Shown: positions 22,312 through 34,474 of the stretch, in pieces
Position numbering within the stretch: position 1 is the stretch's first letter
Layout: every line of letters begins with the position of its first letter
NCBI RefSeq assembly: GCF_010093595.1
Contig: NW_022985470.1
Span: forward strand, 72,736-136,735
Length of the DNA: 64,000 nucleotides
Source: Mytilinidion resinicola
Taxonomy: Eukaryota > Ascomycota > Dothideomycetes > Mytilinidiales > Mytilinidiaceae
Reading direction: 5' to 3'
The notes under the pieces: generated by a model
The model's database searches: none
Told to the model about the DNA's origin: nothing
The model's input: only the letters and a program-made list of their open reading frames with translations
Program-made: the position numbers and the translations under genes

Positions 22312-24677
22312 ATGGCGCCACAACACGTAGCAGCCCCGGAAGCATCGAATCTAGAACGCACCCATATTCTTCAGCAGATTCTAGACCACATCGATGACTA
22401 CCACGACGAATTCAATCTAGTCGACTTTTCTGCCCTCAAGGACGACGTACTCAAGCCAATTCTTCAAGAAGCCTTCGATCCAGAAGTCCAGATTCGTGGT
22501 TTTCTCCGCGCGTTTCGACAGACCGACGCCTATAAGGCTTCCTTCGAGCAGATCCCAAGTGCTGATCTAAAGAGCCAGATCAATTCTTTTGTTGGCGGTC
22601 AAAATTCCAAAGATGTGCTTCGTGGTGAAGAGTTTCATCTCGTGTCGCACCAAAGTCCGCCTGTTGTTCATCATTTTTCTCTTTTGAACGCTTTGAAAGA
22701 GCTCTTCCTTGGGCCACTCGAATTGAAAGCTGCTATTAAAGATTCTCTCCATCCATACCATGCTCATGTCAAAGACATTCCCATCGTGTTCGAAAATGCT
22801 GAGAAGAAAGTTGTCGAGGTGAGCTTATTCAATGGCACCACGTGGCCATAGTAGTCTTCCGGAGTTGCTTTTTGTCTACACGTCGTTCTTACAGTTTAGC
22901 AGTGCTTTTCCAACGTCCCCTTCGAAAATTGGGGCTCATCCGTCCAGAATACTCCACGATATACATTCCTACCCCAAACGGTTGTCGGAGTCCAAAACGT
23001 TGTTCGCTTTAGCAAGTCCAAGAATCTCCGAGTGAGATGTGCAGGATATCGACATAGCTGGTCCAGCACATTCTCTGAAGACAGTCAAGTTCTCATCTCG
23101 CTCGTCAATCTGGATACGGTGACCACGATTCCGGACCCTATGTCTATCATCCCAGGCGAGTACAACGCAGCTACGACACCGGAACTGAAGACGATTGAGC
23201 TCAAAGAAGAAACTGGTCCTGGAAAGAGGCTTTGCCGACTTGGTGTCTCCGTAACGAACGAGGAATTCCGACGTTGGTCCGTCGCGAACAAGGCTTGGGC
23301 GATTCCCGTCGATGTCATCCTCGTTGAAGTCACCATTGGAGGTGTGAACGGCCCTATCTGCCACGGTGCAGGCATCTCCCACAAGACTATCTCCGATTAT
23401 GTTCGTCGTGTTGAATACGTTGACTGCAATGGGGAGCTCCGCGTAGTTGATGACTCATACTTGATTAAAGCCGCTGCTGGAGCATTTGGTCTGCTTGGCG
23501 TCGTCACGCATATCACGATAGAACTTGATGCGATGACCTACGCCATAATGGTAACTTGTTTCATCTTCCGCGTGGGGCAGTGATGTTGATAACTTCCAGC
23601 AACCTATCAAAATCGACGTTGGTCTTGCTGTACCCCCGGCAAGCCTCGATCAAATCCCCGAGGCCCTCCGAGAGAGTTGGTTCAACGATTCCAACGCCCA
23701 GGAGATAATTGCCTCAGCAAAGAAGGACTTTGAAAGGCGTGCCACTGAAGACTACTATAGCGAGTATGTTCTAAACTCCACAAATCTTACTTCAATATTC
23801 CCCAAAGTCTCCGACAGTGTTAACATTCTCTAGATGGTTCTGGTTCACCTACCAGAAGAAAGCCTGGGTGAACACCTTCAACACTACCTCCGACCCTACC
23901 GACGCCATCGATTATCCCTCCGACGCCAACACCTTCCTGCAATGGATCCAAGGCTGGCTCGGCGGCGTCATCACCGGCGTACCCTTCTTCAACGCCATCC
24001 CAGGCTACTGGCAGGCCCAACTCATCGCATCGCTCGGCATGGCCGCCCTACCCCCGACCCTCGGCGAAAGCAAAACTCCTACATATAAGACACTACTGCC
24101 CAACGCGCTGCACTTCCGCCGTGGAGTCCAGAACATGCGGGTGCGTGATATGGAATTCCAGATCCCGCTTCCACCGCGTGCGGACGATGCATCAAAGCCG
24201 GATTTCAGCGTTGTACAGAAGGCGTGGTGGGATGTCATCAACTTAGTCTACGCTGCTGCGGACAACAAAGACGATCCGTCAAGCCCCATGCGGTTGACGC
24301 TCGAGCTCCGCATCATGGCTGGCAGCGACATGCTGATGGCGCCACAGCGCGAGAATGATCTCGGCACCGCTAGTATCGAGATCTTGACGCTTCCGGATGC
24401 AGTGACGGATGATGAGTGGATAGGTTTCTCACAGCGGGTCTGTGATCTGTGGATGAGTTACGGGAATGTGCGACCGCATTGGGCAAAGGAGTGGGAGGGC
24501 ATCAGGTTCAAGGGGATGGAGGCGAGGCAGTATATGAGGGAAATTGCGTACAAGAGTCAGATTGCGGAGTTCAAGAACGCCTTGACGGAGATTGGGAAAG
24601 GGCAAGACTGGGGCTTGGGGGAGCTGAGGGAGAGATTTTCGAATCCTCTTTGGGATGAGGTCATCTTCGAGGGCTGA
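22312..24677 (+). CDS. FAD-linked oxidase with lactone-oxidase-like C-terminus, 721 aa
   Basis: Exons are 22312-22818, 22900-23550, 23600-23763 and 23834-24677; introns begin GTGAGC, GTAACT and GTATGT and end in TTTAG, TTCCAG and CTCTAG. Start ATG is in CCACCATGG context. Residues 1 to about 190 have no domain I know. Then comes the FAD-binding fold: LPQTVVGVQNVVRFSKSKN, VRCAGYRHSWSSTF and GGVNGPICHGAG. The C-terminal half (LHFRRGVQNMRVRDMEFQIP to LWDEVIFEG) resembles the D-arabinono-1,4-lactone oxidase domain, including the W-x-K-x-W-E segment. A sugar-lactone or related alcohol substrate is likely. The N-terminal extension is unusual for ALO-type enzymes. No signal peptide. Confidence 0.85.
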
Positions 24678-24938
24678 GGGCAGGCTTGAGGAGCTTTGGT
24701 GGATTGCATACGGTCCTTCATCGCTATTTTTGCCGATTTGAACGGTCAAGGCATTGACAGTACACTGTCACTTTCTTTCGCTCGTCATTTGCCTCTTCAA
24801 AATCAGTAGCATCTTATTCCGTTCTCAGAAGTACCCTTCGTCATAATTTCCTGCTTGCGACTGCACCAAGAGGGCGATCTTGTCATATGCAATGTGTTGC
24901 ATAGGGTCAAGCGCTGATTAAGCCTTGGTTTCTTGGTT
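24678..24938. other. Short intergenic region
   Basis: No feature seen. Confidence 0.4.
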
Positions 24939-25936
24939 ATGAACACCGACAGCAAACGCAGCCTCCTGCGCGTCGACGCGGGCCAGCAGCGCGAAATAGC
25001 CGACCACGCCACCGACAAGACCGCCAACGCCGCCATCACGTTCATCGAGCAGCAGCCCCTCGCCTCCCAAGACGCCGTCGCTAACGCCTGGATCGTCGGC
25101 GCCACTATCATCGCCGACGCCGTCGAGGTCTGCCTCGCCGGGATCCGCGACATGGAGGACTGGCGCGACGACTTCATCGCCATGGAGTACGCGTGGGGCT
25201 CCATGCAGTCCGCGGTCGATGGCGCGGCGTGTTCTCGCTGATGGAGCGCAGCGGGAGCATCTCGTCTATCTCGTCTATCCAGATGGGGTTCGAGAACGGG
25301 TTCTTGTCGAGTCGACGGACGAGTAGGAGCTCGAGCAATGCGAGCGCGGCGTTTGGTCTAATCAAACGCGCATTCAGCCATTCGCACGATATGCCTGTGA
25401 CGTCAAACCCGAATCCGGCGCCCGCGTCGCCGAAGGGGTGGCGCACGAGTTCTGTTAGCTCGGTCACGAATCCAAGTTCTTTACGGCAGAGCATCAGCGC
25501 AGCATGTCCGACAAAGATTCCGAATATGCCACAAGCTCCTCAGGCGGTGCATGCGAATCAACATCATATTCAGCGGCTGTCGACGATCCCACCGACGCCG
25601 AGCGCGGAAGATGTAAGGATGAGTCCGTTTTTCTCGACAGCGGAGAGTGGAGGGAGCAAGATGGAGGGGGAGGGGGATTACTTTAAGTTTACGAGTAAGA
25701 GCGCTGCGGTTGATGGGGAGGGGGGTGAGCGGGCTGATTGGGACGAGGGGGAGGATATGCATATGCGAGTTTCAATTCAATAGTCTGGGAGTGAGGAAAA
25801 GTTGCTAATGTGTAGCAGTGAGAGTCTTGATCCGCTATACTCGCCTGAGTTGGATCCGTATAATCCCGCGCCTCTGACGACAAGAAGGCTTAGTTCGGCG
25901 TTTGGGGGGAGTCTGGGAGAGGCGATTACGGTGTGA
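24939..25936 (+). pseudogene. Hypothetical protein gene with frameshift near 25,220 and an in-frame TAG
   Basis: From ATG 24939 a frame with natural-looking protein (AITFIEQQPLASQDAVANAW..., DMEDWRDDFIAMEYAWGS) runs to about 25,220. The coding signal then moves to another frame (GVFSLMERSGSISSISSIQM..., then a Ser/Pro-rich low-complexity tail). One extra base in GGCGCGGCGTG would rejoin the two. The second frame meets TAG at 25781-25783, but coding-like sequence (ESLDPLYSPELDPYNPAP...) continues in that frame to TGA at 25936. No intron with good borders removes both breaks. It is a decayed gene or a sequence error; I recognise no family. Confidence 0.5.
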
Positions 25937-27628
25937 AGACCTGGTAATATGAGTCTATGAAGGGTTCCGATTTCGAAGTTTTGGTATTTGACTTGTAGGA
26001 TGAGCTTCTTATTTAGTCTTTCAGGCTCTTTTTTCATGGGGCAGGACGGTAATAAGAGCGGTAGGACAATCCTGTTGCCAAGATATTCATATTGCTGAAG
26101 CATGTTGCACAGTTCCTTAGTATCTTCGATAACACGATCTACTTGATAGTGATTCAAAGTGCGATGAAGTTGACGAAGGTTCTTTCATCATTTCATTATA
26201 CTGGAACGCCCGCAACGGTGTCATCACATAGGCAAAACGAGGAGTCCAAGAGGTTCATTCCGGTGACTGACCCTGGATTGTCAAGCTTTGAAGCCTTCCC
26301 GTTCTTTTGTGTCCTGACCTTGGATGGGAAGCTTCGAAAGAACCCGAATAAATGTCTCGGGGTGCCTCTGCACCGTGATCTGCTGCGCAGCGAAAACGAA
26401 TTTCGCAAACGGTTTGGGGGTCCTTGAGTGGACAACTCGATGCACCCATCGCCGCGGGCAGAATCTGACTCGTGCGCACAGGATGACCTCGAAAGCTCAA
26501 ATCTCTACGCTAACTTTGAATGTTCTCGAGTCTTGTGCGAAATCGAACGCGTTCGACCGTCTTTTGCCAATGCGCGTGGAGAGTGGAGGTTCCTCGGAGG
26601 TGGCAATGATATTCTACAAAGGTATGGAAAGAAGCAGCTGGAAGAAGCGAGGCCCTCTCTTTTTTCCGTCCCGACTTTCTTCCTCTTCAACCTCATTCCA
26701 TCTCGTTCTATCAGAAGTGTCACTTTGCACGCATCTTACGTATTGCGAGGTGCCTCAATTCTCTTAATCAGTATGAAAGCCATCTGCTAAGTTCGTGAGA
26801 TAAGTGCAGCACTTTCCATAAGACTTGAAAGAAGAGAAAATCACGAAGCTCAACAATGACATACTAAAATAGGTCGGAAGAGTGGTTCAGAGGGGGCCCA
26901 AGGGGGTCTGAAATAGTGCAGAAGTGAAGGACACGAGAGTGGGTTTGTACTGATTGATTGAGCGTCTTGATGAACCTCTCCACCTTCCGTAAGTCTCCGC
27001 ACAGAAAAAGGAGTAAGTTTGAGCACCCTTTTTCGGGGATACTTTGAGTGAAATGAGCAATGTCATATCTTATGACTAAAGCATTCAAGAGCATGTTAAT
27101 GTGCTAATTCAAAGATGTTTGCTGCTAGGGGGGTACTTGGCATGCTTGCCCGCTGTCGCAAAATACCAAAATCCTACCCCCCGATTCTCAACGTCAGCGC
27201 GTCTATATCGCTCGGTCAAACTCTTTCGTATATACCTCCTGGGAATAGCTGTTTCGCATAGTCCTTGTCGTAATGTAAGAACTCTTCTGTGATGCCACTC
27301 GTTGTGCTTTGTTGAGGTGGAGGCGGACCCTGTACGCGCCAAGCGTTCCCAACTCTTCACACGCACCCCTTTCGTCTGAACTCACGATAGGGAAATCGGA
27401 GCGGAGTTTCCTCACGGAACAGCATTACCTAGGCAACTGGCTGCCCAGCAACCAGCAACGACGCTAGAGATACAAATAATCTCAGCGCCCTCGAACCCTC
27501 CTGTTCTCCTTCACGACTTCTGTTGTTCAGCTTCGCATCGTTTCACAGCATTTGCAAGCACGCTTCGTACACGCACTACACACGCCATCATTCACGTTCC
27601 AACTTCTATCGACTCGACGACTTCTAAA
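25937..27628. other. Intergenic region
   Basis: Frames up to 147 codons overlap on both strands and have no recognisable domain. Bases 27,400-27,628 probably hold the promoter and leader of the next gene. Confidence 0.4.
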
Positions 27629-29334
27629 ATGTCCCTTTCATACGATCGGTACATTGCCTGCTTGGAGGCTCCAGCCGTAAGTCCCCGTCCTGTTCACTCC
27701 TTCATCCCACCAAAGCAGCACACTGACCTCATGTAACCTGTAGTCCTGCAGCCAAGTCAAGTTCGATACTGAGGTGGACCTCGAATTGCTTACGCAACTG
27801 ACAATTGCGGCCACTCTCGCCGGACTGGCAGTTCCGGGTCTGTACCTTATTGGTCGCAGACTCTTCGTAGCAGCCAAGAATACCTACGCAAAGTCCATGG
27901 CGAGGGCCCTGGCCCAACACACAGCCGTCGTCAGGGGGTTCGCTTCCAAAGTGACCCCTTCCATGAACCGCTTTCGTTCATGTGGTCTTCTTCGTGCCCG
28001 GACTGACCCCCCGGTGCTTGAAGTCGCCAACCTCGAAGAGCACGTCCAGCAGCTCGACCCCCTGGACACTCTCTTCTGGAAAGCTCCCGTCCGTCCCGAC
28101 ATCTGCCCACGGACACCAGAGTCACTCGCCTTTTCATGCCAAGAGTGCGCCTACGACCCCGTCAAAGGCCACTTCCACAGGATCACTGAAGACCCTGTCA
28201 AGATCAAGAGGTACGAGCAGTATCTGGCCCGCAAGAACGCGGAGGAGTTGTCTTGGCAAGTCAAGAAGGAGGGTCGTGTTGCCGCGATCATGGGTAAGCC
28301 TGCTCCCCTTCCAATCATTCACTGCATCAAATAATGCTAACCAAAGACCAGAGCAACGACGCCGCGAGGGTGCTCATGTTCCATGCATCACAGAGCCTAG
28401 GCACGTACCCACTGCCCGTTACAGCCGGGAGACTACGCAGCCCAGCGCGCTCAAGCGACGGGATATGGAAGGTAAAGCCACGAATCCCTCTCTTATCAAA
28501 ACAGGGCTAATACTTAACTTTGCAGTGAGGCGACAAGGCCGTCGGGTGACCTTTGGGGAGCCCGAGATCCGAGACCTCTACGACCTTTTACCCGCTCTGG
28601 CAATCAGCAACACGGTTTCACGGCCGCGAGCACCCACGCCAGCCTGGCCCCAGGCCTTGACGGACGACTCGATTGAGGAGCTGATCGATCCCGACGAAAT
28701 GGACACAGGCGAGGACATGCCCGTCGAACTTGATTCGGACACGGATGAGTTCTTTCGTCGGAATCAGCCCGAGAACCCCCAGCGAAGTGAGATCTCGCCA
28801 GAGGAACTCCTCTTCGAGTCATGGACCAGACAGCGTGAGGAACACGACAAAAAATTCCTGGAAGAGTGCAAGGCACTGCGGAAGGATGAAGCTATGTGGT
28901 TTTTAGCCGCAAACATCATCTTTGTGCGCCACTCTCTGACCACGAACTCCTTTAACACCGAGGAGAGGTTAAAGCAACGCGTTTCTCACGCTGAGGCGTG
29001 CATCGAGGCTCGCATCGACATGCTCATTAACATGATGAATAAGCACCGGATCGAGATCCTGACAGAGGAGCATGTTGAGATCCTTCAGTGGAATGAGTAC
29101 TTCAACACGTTCTATTTCGGCTGCGCCAAATTGGCAGGAACTCGTCATATCTCCGATGTTTCGAGGGATCGTCTCCGGAATATTCTGTCGGTTCTCGCTC
29201 AGATCGGGTATCGCTTTCGCCTGGCCCTCCCCCTTGTTAACTTCATGGAGGTCCGCCCAGACAACGCCAACGCTCTCGAAATCCCCGCCGATCTCCAGGC
29301 GACGATTGAGAGAAACTGGGTAGTGCTTGGTTGA
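27629..29334 (+). CDS. Hypothetical protein with one hydrophobic segment, 508 aa
   Basis: Exons are 27629-27676, 27744-28293, 28352-28471 and 28526-29334. Introns start GTAAGT, GTAAGC and GTAAAG and end TGTAG, CCAG and TGCAG; frames join only with this model. The first exon is just 16 codons. A hydrophobic stretch (LTQLTIAATLAGLAVPGLYLI, near residues 29-49) is followed by RR, so the N-terminus may be membrane-anchored. Middle residues are basic, followed by an acidic stretch (EELIDPDEMDTGEDMPVELDS). The C-terminal 200 residues look helical (FLEECKALRKDEAMWFLAAN, RIDMLINMMNKHR). I do not recognise the family; it is probably lineage-specific. Confidence 0.75.
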
Positions 29335-29752
29335 ATGCTTGATCGGTTGCCATGGAAACCACGGAAGTTGACATCAGGTCATTCGACAGACTAGGACCAC
29401 GACCACTTGAGTCTCTTGGGGATTGTGATGAGGTCCCAACTCACGGAAAGTGTCCCTGTCGGCACGGATCTGCGGCCTATGGATTGGATTGAAGGATGGA
29501 TTTTGGATTTTCACGAGACGCCCGAGGATTGTGATGAGGCTTCGGCTCGCGGAAACGGATTCGACCAGCATCTGATGGAGAGAGGACTGGCTGGAGGATT
29601 GGATACGACACGTAAGTCTTCCTTCACTGTTCTATCAGACTTCACCTTTCTAACCATTCACAGCGCGGGACCTTCGTAGGATCTGAGGCCTACGCTCACG
29701 GAGACGGATTCGACCACCACCCAGAACGATGGACCACTGGAGGAGACATATG

Positions 29753-30007
29753 GCAGGTGCCTGATGGTTTGTGATGGCCACGGCTTGCGGTCTTTCAAGA
29801 GTGGAGGAGAGATACTGCAGGTGCCTGATGGTTTGTGATGGCCACGGCTTGCAGTGTTTCAAGAGAGAAGGAGATACGGCGGGCGCCTGATGGTTTGCGA
29901 TGGCCACGGCTTGCGGTGTTTCAAGAGAGGAGGAGATGCAGCAGGTGCCTGAGGGTTTGTGATGGCCACGGCTTGCGGTATTTTAAGAGTGGAGGAGAGA
30001 TCATACT
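29753..30007. repeat. Minisatellite, four units of about 61-64 bp
   Basis: Units start at 29753, 29817, 29879 and 29941. Each reads GCAGGTGCCTGATGGTTTGT, then GATGGCCACGGCTTGCGGT and a TTTCAAGAG-GGAGGAGA block. Confidence 0.9.
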
Positions 30008-30217
30008 GCTAACGACACGCCCACTGGACCGACCGACGATCGAACGACCGAGCCTGACTGGGATGCCGACTGATTCCCACGCCTTGTGCTATGGACGACC
30101 GAACGAAGAGAGGATTGGAGGGTATGGAGTGGTTTGTATGGGTGCTGTGAGAGAGTTCAAAAAACACAAAAAGTCAAAAAAGGGCAGACGGCCTGGGATG
30201 GATTTCCTTTGTTACAA

Positions 30218-30412
30218 AAGTTTTGCTTTTTCGGATATTGGACGATGGAGCCGCCCAGATGAATCCCTTCTCTTTTCCTTTGTTAAGTTTTGCCTTTTTC
30301 GAGAGTGGATGATGGAGCCGCCCAGATGATTCCTCTTCTCTTTTTCTATGTCAAGTTTTGCTTTTTTCGAGAGTGGATGATGGAGCCGCCCAGATGATTC
30401 CTTTTCTCTTTT
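30218..30412. repeat. Minisatellite, three units of about 67 bp
   Basis: Units start near 30218, 30285 and 30353. Each reads AAGTTTTGCTTTTTTCGAGA, then GTGGATGATGGAGCCGCCCA, GATGATTCC and a CT-rich tail. Confidence 0.88.
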
Positions 30413-30728
30413 TTTTTTGTTATCCGTAGTTCATAGTGTTTAATATTTAATTTGAGGGTTGGGGGGAGAGAGTCCACTGGGACGGAAGGGCCGGGAGATA
30501 CCTTATTAGGGACTCTCTCGGGCAAGAGGTGGCATTTGTATTCTTGCCTTGTGCTGGATGCAGAAGTCGCCCGATTGAGTAGATAGATAAGAATGGCTAG
30601 TGTAGCTTTTTTCTCAGTTTAATAAAGTCTATTATCCTTTTGCACTGCTACAAGATGTTACTGCATATCTCGCTTTCCACATCTTTCTTGTCCCCGCTCG
30701 ATGATACATGCTATCACAATCGCTTTTT

Positions 30729-31576
30729 CTACTCCCCACGCTCACACACAACCGAGTCCTGATCCACATCGCTTTTGGTATCTTTAACTACCCCGTATGC
30801 AAGGTATTCGTTCGTGGCAATCCCTCCCTGCAACTGTTTATTGATCCAGCCGTCGCGGTACTTTCCATCAAGCTCCAGGGGTATTACAGCGCTCCGTGGA
30901 TTATGCAGTAACTCAGCAAGAAACATGATCTGATCAATAGTGCGCCTGCTTCCAAACTCATTCTGCAGCTGACGAACGGCCTTCTTAACGAGGTTGAGAT
31001 TTGACGGTTCCATATAATGAAAATCTCCGATACGCTGCTCCATAATGAATAGGGCGAGGAACAAGTGGTGGTTCGACTGGAAATCTGGAATATCGTCTCT
31101 GACGAAAATAGGTTGTGTGGGTAGGCCGGTTGGGAAAGAGGAGATGCATCTATATGAAGTACATATCAAGCGGAAGTTTGTGTTGACACATGGTTTCTAG
31201 ACGAGCGGCTGGAAACTACGAGATCCGTCGTGATAAGACTGTATCAAGGAAATGATTAGAACGAAAAACCTCGCGACCGCTCATGGGCACATGAAACTGT
31301 GGAATCTACAGATTCGTGACTGCGACACAATTCTGGGTACGTTTTGGAAAGTAATCTTCGCAGACTTCTTTTGCATACCGGATTTGGGATGGGCTGGCGT
31401 GGGAAGAATCGTTCGTCTGGAAGTCGTTGTGAGAAATATGTAAGAAACTTGATTCCTTCATCAGGGAAAAGGTCAGAAAGAGAAGCCTTGGGAAAGACAA
31501 GATATGAATAGACTGCAATGCTTATAGTGTGCAGGGGTATTTCGAAGATCGAAACGACCAAGAACTGATGGCGCAC
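30729..31576 (-). CDS. Hypothetical multi-exon gene, model incomplete
   Basis: The 3' part (30729 to about 31,110) reads as a well-formed protein: NHHLFLALFIMEQRIGDFHY, NLNLVKKAVRQLQNEFGSRR, TIDQIMFLAELLHNP, and ends VVCERGE. An upstream block (about 31,380-31,576) reads IPLHTISIAVYSYLVFPKAS and FPDEGIKFLTYFSQRLPDER, then meets a GTATGC donor. The linking exons and the start codon are not resolved: the open frames begin at non-ATG codons. No known domain. Confidence 0.45.
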
Positions 31577-31730
31577 ATCTCTAAAGAACTTCCCTGCTTC
31601 AGAAAAAGGTAGATGTCTCTGGCCGAGTGAGCGCCATTGTGGCGATCACGTGACTCGGCCACACGTGATCACTACGTCGTCAATTAAAGGTCGAATGATG
31701 TTCAACTGCTCTTCTTCAAATCTCCAAAAT

Positions 31731-31740
31731 TATATAAATA
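31731..31740 (+). promoter_or_regulatory. TATA-like box
   Basis: TATATAAATA lies 18 bp before the ATG at 31758. That is closer than usual and implies a very short leader, or a start further down. Confidence 0.4.
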
Positions 31741-31757
31741 ATTCAGACTCCAACGAA

Positions 31758-32271
31758 ATGACTAGCGCTGCTCCCAATTCGCCCAACGGAACTCTTTTCG
31801 GCCTCTACGAGTCTCACAATCCCTAACAACCTTCTGAACGACGGCTTCTCGCGCACCCTCACGGCAACAGAACGCGATCGTCTTTCGACCACTTTCGCAC
31901 AAGTCCAGCAACTCACCACCCGAAAGCTCAATGCTGTTCGCGATGAGCTGTCGAACACAACTTTGCCCAGACTTCTCCGCATCCGCGAACTAGCCGTCTT
32001 CTTACTCCAGCATCTAACCGAGGACGAACGCGAAACGCTTTGCCCGGGCAGCAAAGACTCGAATAAGGAAGATGATGCAGGAGTTGAGGGTCACGATGAG
32101 GCTCAGCTTGTGGACGTGCTGAACGTCATCCTGTCCAATTTTTCAGGCCGGATCGATAAGGAGCGCGGAGGATCTTGGCCAACGCCGGAAGGAGCGCCGA
32201 TGGGGATGTTTACGGTATTTGATCAGTGGCAGGACTATGTTGAAGCATGCGTGCCCAAGAGTCAGACATGA
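31758..32271 (+). pseudogene. Small hypothetical gene with +1 shift in a T-run (about 170 aa if intact)
   Basis: ATG 31758 opens MTSAAPNSPNGTL but the frame stops within 23 codons. After the TTTT run (31795-31798) a long open frame continues one base later: SASTSLTIPNNLLNDGF, then LTTRKLNAVRDELSNTTLPR, LLRIRELAVFLLQHL, and ends VEACVPKSQT at 32271. One T fewer would make one continuous gene. No other ATG or intron explains the long frame. It is soluble and helical, with no domain recognised. Either a sequencing indel or a recent pseudogene. Confidence 0.55.
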
Positions 32272-34474
32272 GGTGGGTTCAAAGGGGACGATGATGGAGG
32301 TTGAAGGTTTGAGGCCGAGCTGAAGTCGGGCTGATTTCGTGTGGCAGAGCGAGGTTGCGTCCTACATCAACCACATTCCATTTCAATAACTATCTATGTT
32401 TTCATCGCGTTTTCTATCACCTCCGAGCTGCGTCTTCAAGACGAGACAATGTTGTTTTCGGCCTTATTTGAGCGACACTCGAAGGCGCTTGATGAGGATT
32501 CTACGGTAATGTGAGCACATGGAATTGGGGACCAACCATAGCAATGAACAGGTTCAATGAAACGTTCTGCTGGAAAACAACACATTTGAGAAACTTTAAG
32601 ATGCTTGTACGTGACCTTCGGACAATGAGGGGGTGGGGTAGTCATATACCCCCAGTCTGGATCATCGCTGGCGCGTTTGGCTTCCCATTCTGCCAGATGA
32701 CTTCGAGATAGAATTGCAGCAAGCGTACTGAAACAAAGACGATTGGCTGAGAAATAACAACATGGGAGAGGAAGATAATACCAAGATTCTCAAGCAGATA
32801 AATACGAGAACATTTAGCCGAACGTGAGCCCACATAGTCCTCTACAGGCTTCCTACCTCTAAAGATTCCCCCTTGAACTCTTGTAACTCCGTTATCCTAA
32901 TTCATTTTGAATGCACGAGGTCTGCCGCTCCCTTTTAAGCATCAAGGAGACGTCTTTTACGCGTATTAACAAGCCGTTCTTGACCCAGCGAAAAGTTCGT
33001 GTATTTCTAAGTCCGCAGATCCAAACAAGCTTATTCAGAATTATTCGAAGTCTTTGGTTTCATGATCTTTCGAAATCATTATTATTTCCCTCTCTTGTTC
33101 GGCCGTATCAGTGGCTTCGGCCGCAGTAGGTGCTTTGGCTATGAGCTAGCTCGGACGGCTTAGACCGATGCGCACACTCGTAAGACCGAGGCCCAATGCT
33201 CCGAGAAAGGGTTTCATAAACGGGGGGAAAGGCTGAAGGTTTGCAGTGATGGACGAGTTGCGAGCTTTGAAGGCTGTCATTCTCCCACTGGGAAATGCCA
33301 CTGGGGCCTTAAGGAGGCAAGGCGCTGTCCTAGCGTCGTAGAGTGAGGGGCAACTATGAGCGATGAGTTGACCTCAAAAGAAATACCTATTCAACCACAA
33401 TAACGCGCAATATCAGCGTGTTTGAATGAAAAATTCTGGACTAAGAAGGGATCAAAGAAAGTAAAAGGCCGGACTGGACTGGGTTGAACTACAGCGTCAT
33501 GTTTAGTGAGCCCCATCTGCTGGCAAACAGATGAGTGGTCCGTCTAACTAGATAGTCTACTGGAAATTGACCACTTCGACGGTGAGAGGGGAAAGAGGAA
33601 TGTGTCATGAAGTTGGAATAGAGTCGAGCAGTACAAGTCATGCATTTGATTGCACGAATCGCGCAATCAGTCAGCGCACCGCCCTAATATTGACGGCGCA
33701 GACATCTGCCCAGATCGACGGTGCGAAACTCTATCCCGTTGTGCCTTACACATGGTAACAAGCCACACGCGGCAAGCTACAAGCCACAAGCCAGTATCAT
33801 GAGTAATGCGTTAGAGGATGGTGGATGGGAATCAATCACCAATTGGAAATCGAGATTGGTGCCTAGTCGGTGGCTATCTAGCAATTATAGAATCATGCTA
33901 GAGTAGCAGGGAATATGAGCTGAGTGTTAGAAACTTCGGGAGCTGCGCGACGCAGATGAAGAAGAAGAAAGGACGACGATCGACAGTACCACCGTAAGAT
34001 ATCAAGGCGCCGAACATGAACACTAGCAGGTTGTTATCTGGCAAAGTCTGAATCATGCTAGAGAAGCAGGGAATAAGCTCGAGTGTTGGGGAACTTAGGC
34101 TGTTGCGCGACGCCGATGAAGGGAGAGAAAAGACAATGATCGACGATACCACCGGGAGATATAAAGTGGCCGAACACCGACGAAGGGGCTTCAAGCGCCA
34201 GACCAATAGACGTTAGTGAAAGAATCTCCTTAAGCGTCCAAGGGTCCATAGTGTTGCCCTTTCTTGCCCCGCGCTGAGCCTCATGCTTAGAAGAATAGGA
34301 TTTACGCATTACAGCAATACTCGTAAGAGTCTACGGAATCTATGAAGTTTTCGTAAACTAGGTAATAAGAGCGCAACCATGTTTCCATTCTCGCCGATAT
34401 TCGAAGTCCCAGGTACGCATAGCAATGTACATGTTTCTACCCGCCCAAAAACATACTGTCTTTTTCAAGTCCCC
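32272..34474. other. Intergenic region with a 160-bp duplication
   Basis: Only short frames; the duplication at 33875-34178 is the one clear structure. Confidence 0.45.
33875..34178. repeat. Diverged tandem duplication, period 160 bp
   Basis: AATCATGCTAGAG-AGCAGGG occurs at 33891 and 34051, and TGCGCGACGC-GATGAAG and GATCGACR.TACCACCG recur at the same offset. The two copies are roughly 75-80% alike by eye. Confidence 0.8.

Larger units (their letters stand above)
29335..30728. other. Repeat-rich 3' flank with two minisatellites
   Basis: Besides the two tandem arrays, a block CTCACGGA..GACGGATTCGACCA recurs near 29,441, 29,543 and 29,696. No gene supported. A poly-T run near 30,410 separates the arrays from 30,730. 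Confidence 0.5.

Noticed and set aside
26024..26046. TTTTTTCATGGGGCAG resembling the MITE terminus
   Set aside because: Lacks the CACG end, a partner terminus and a target duplication.
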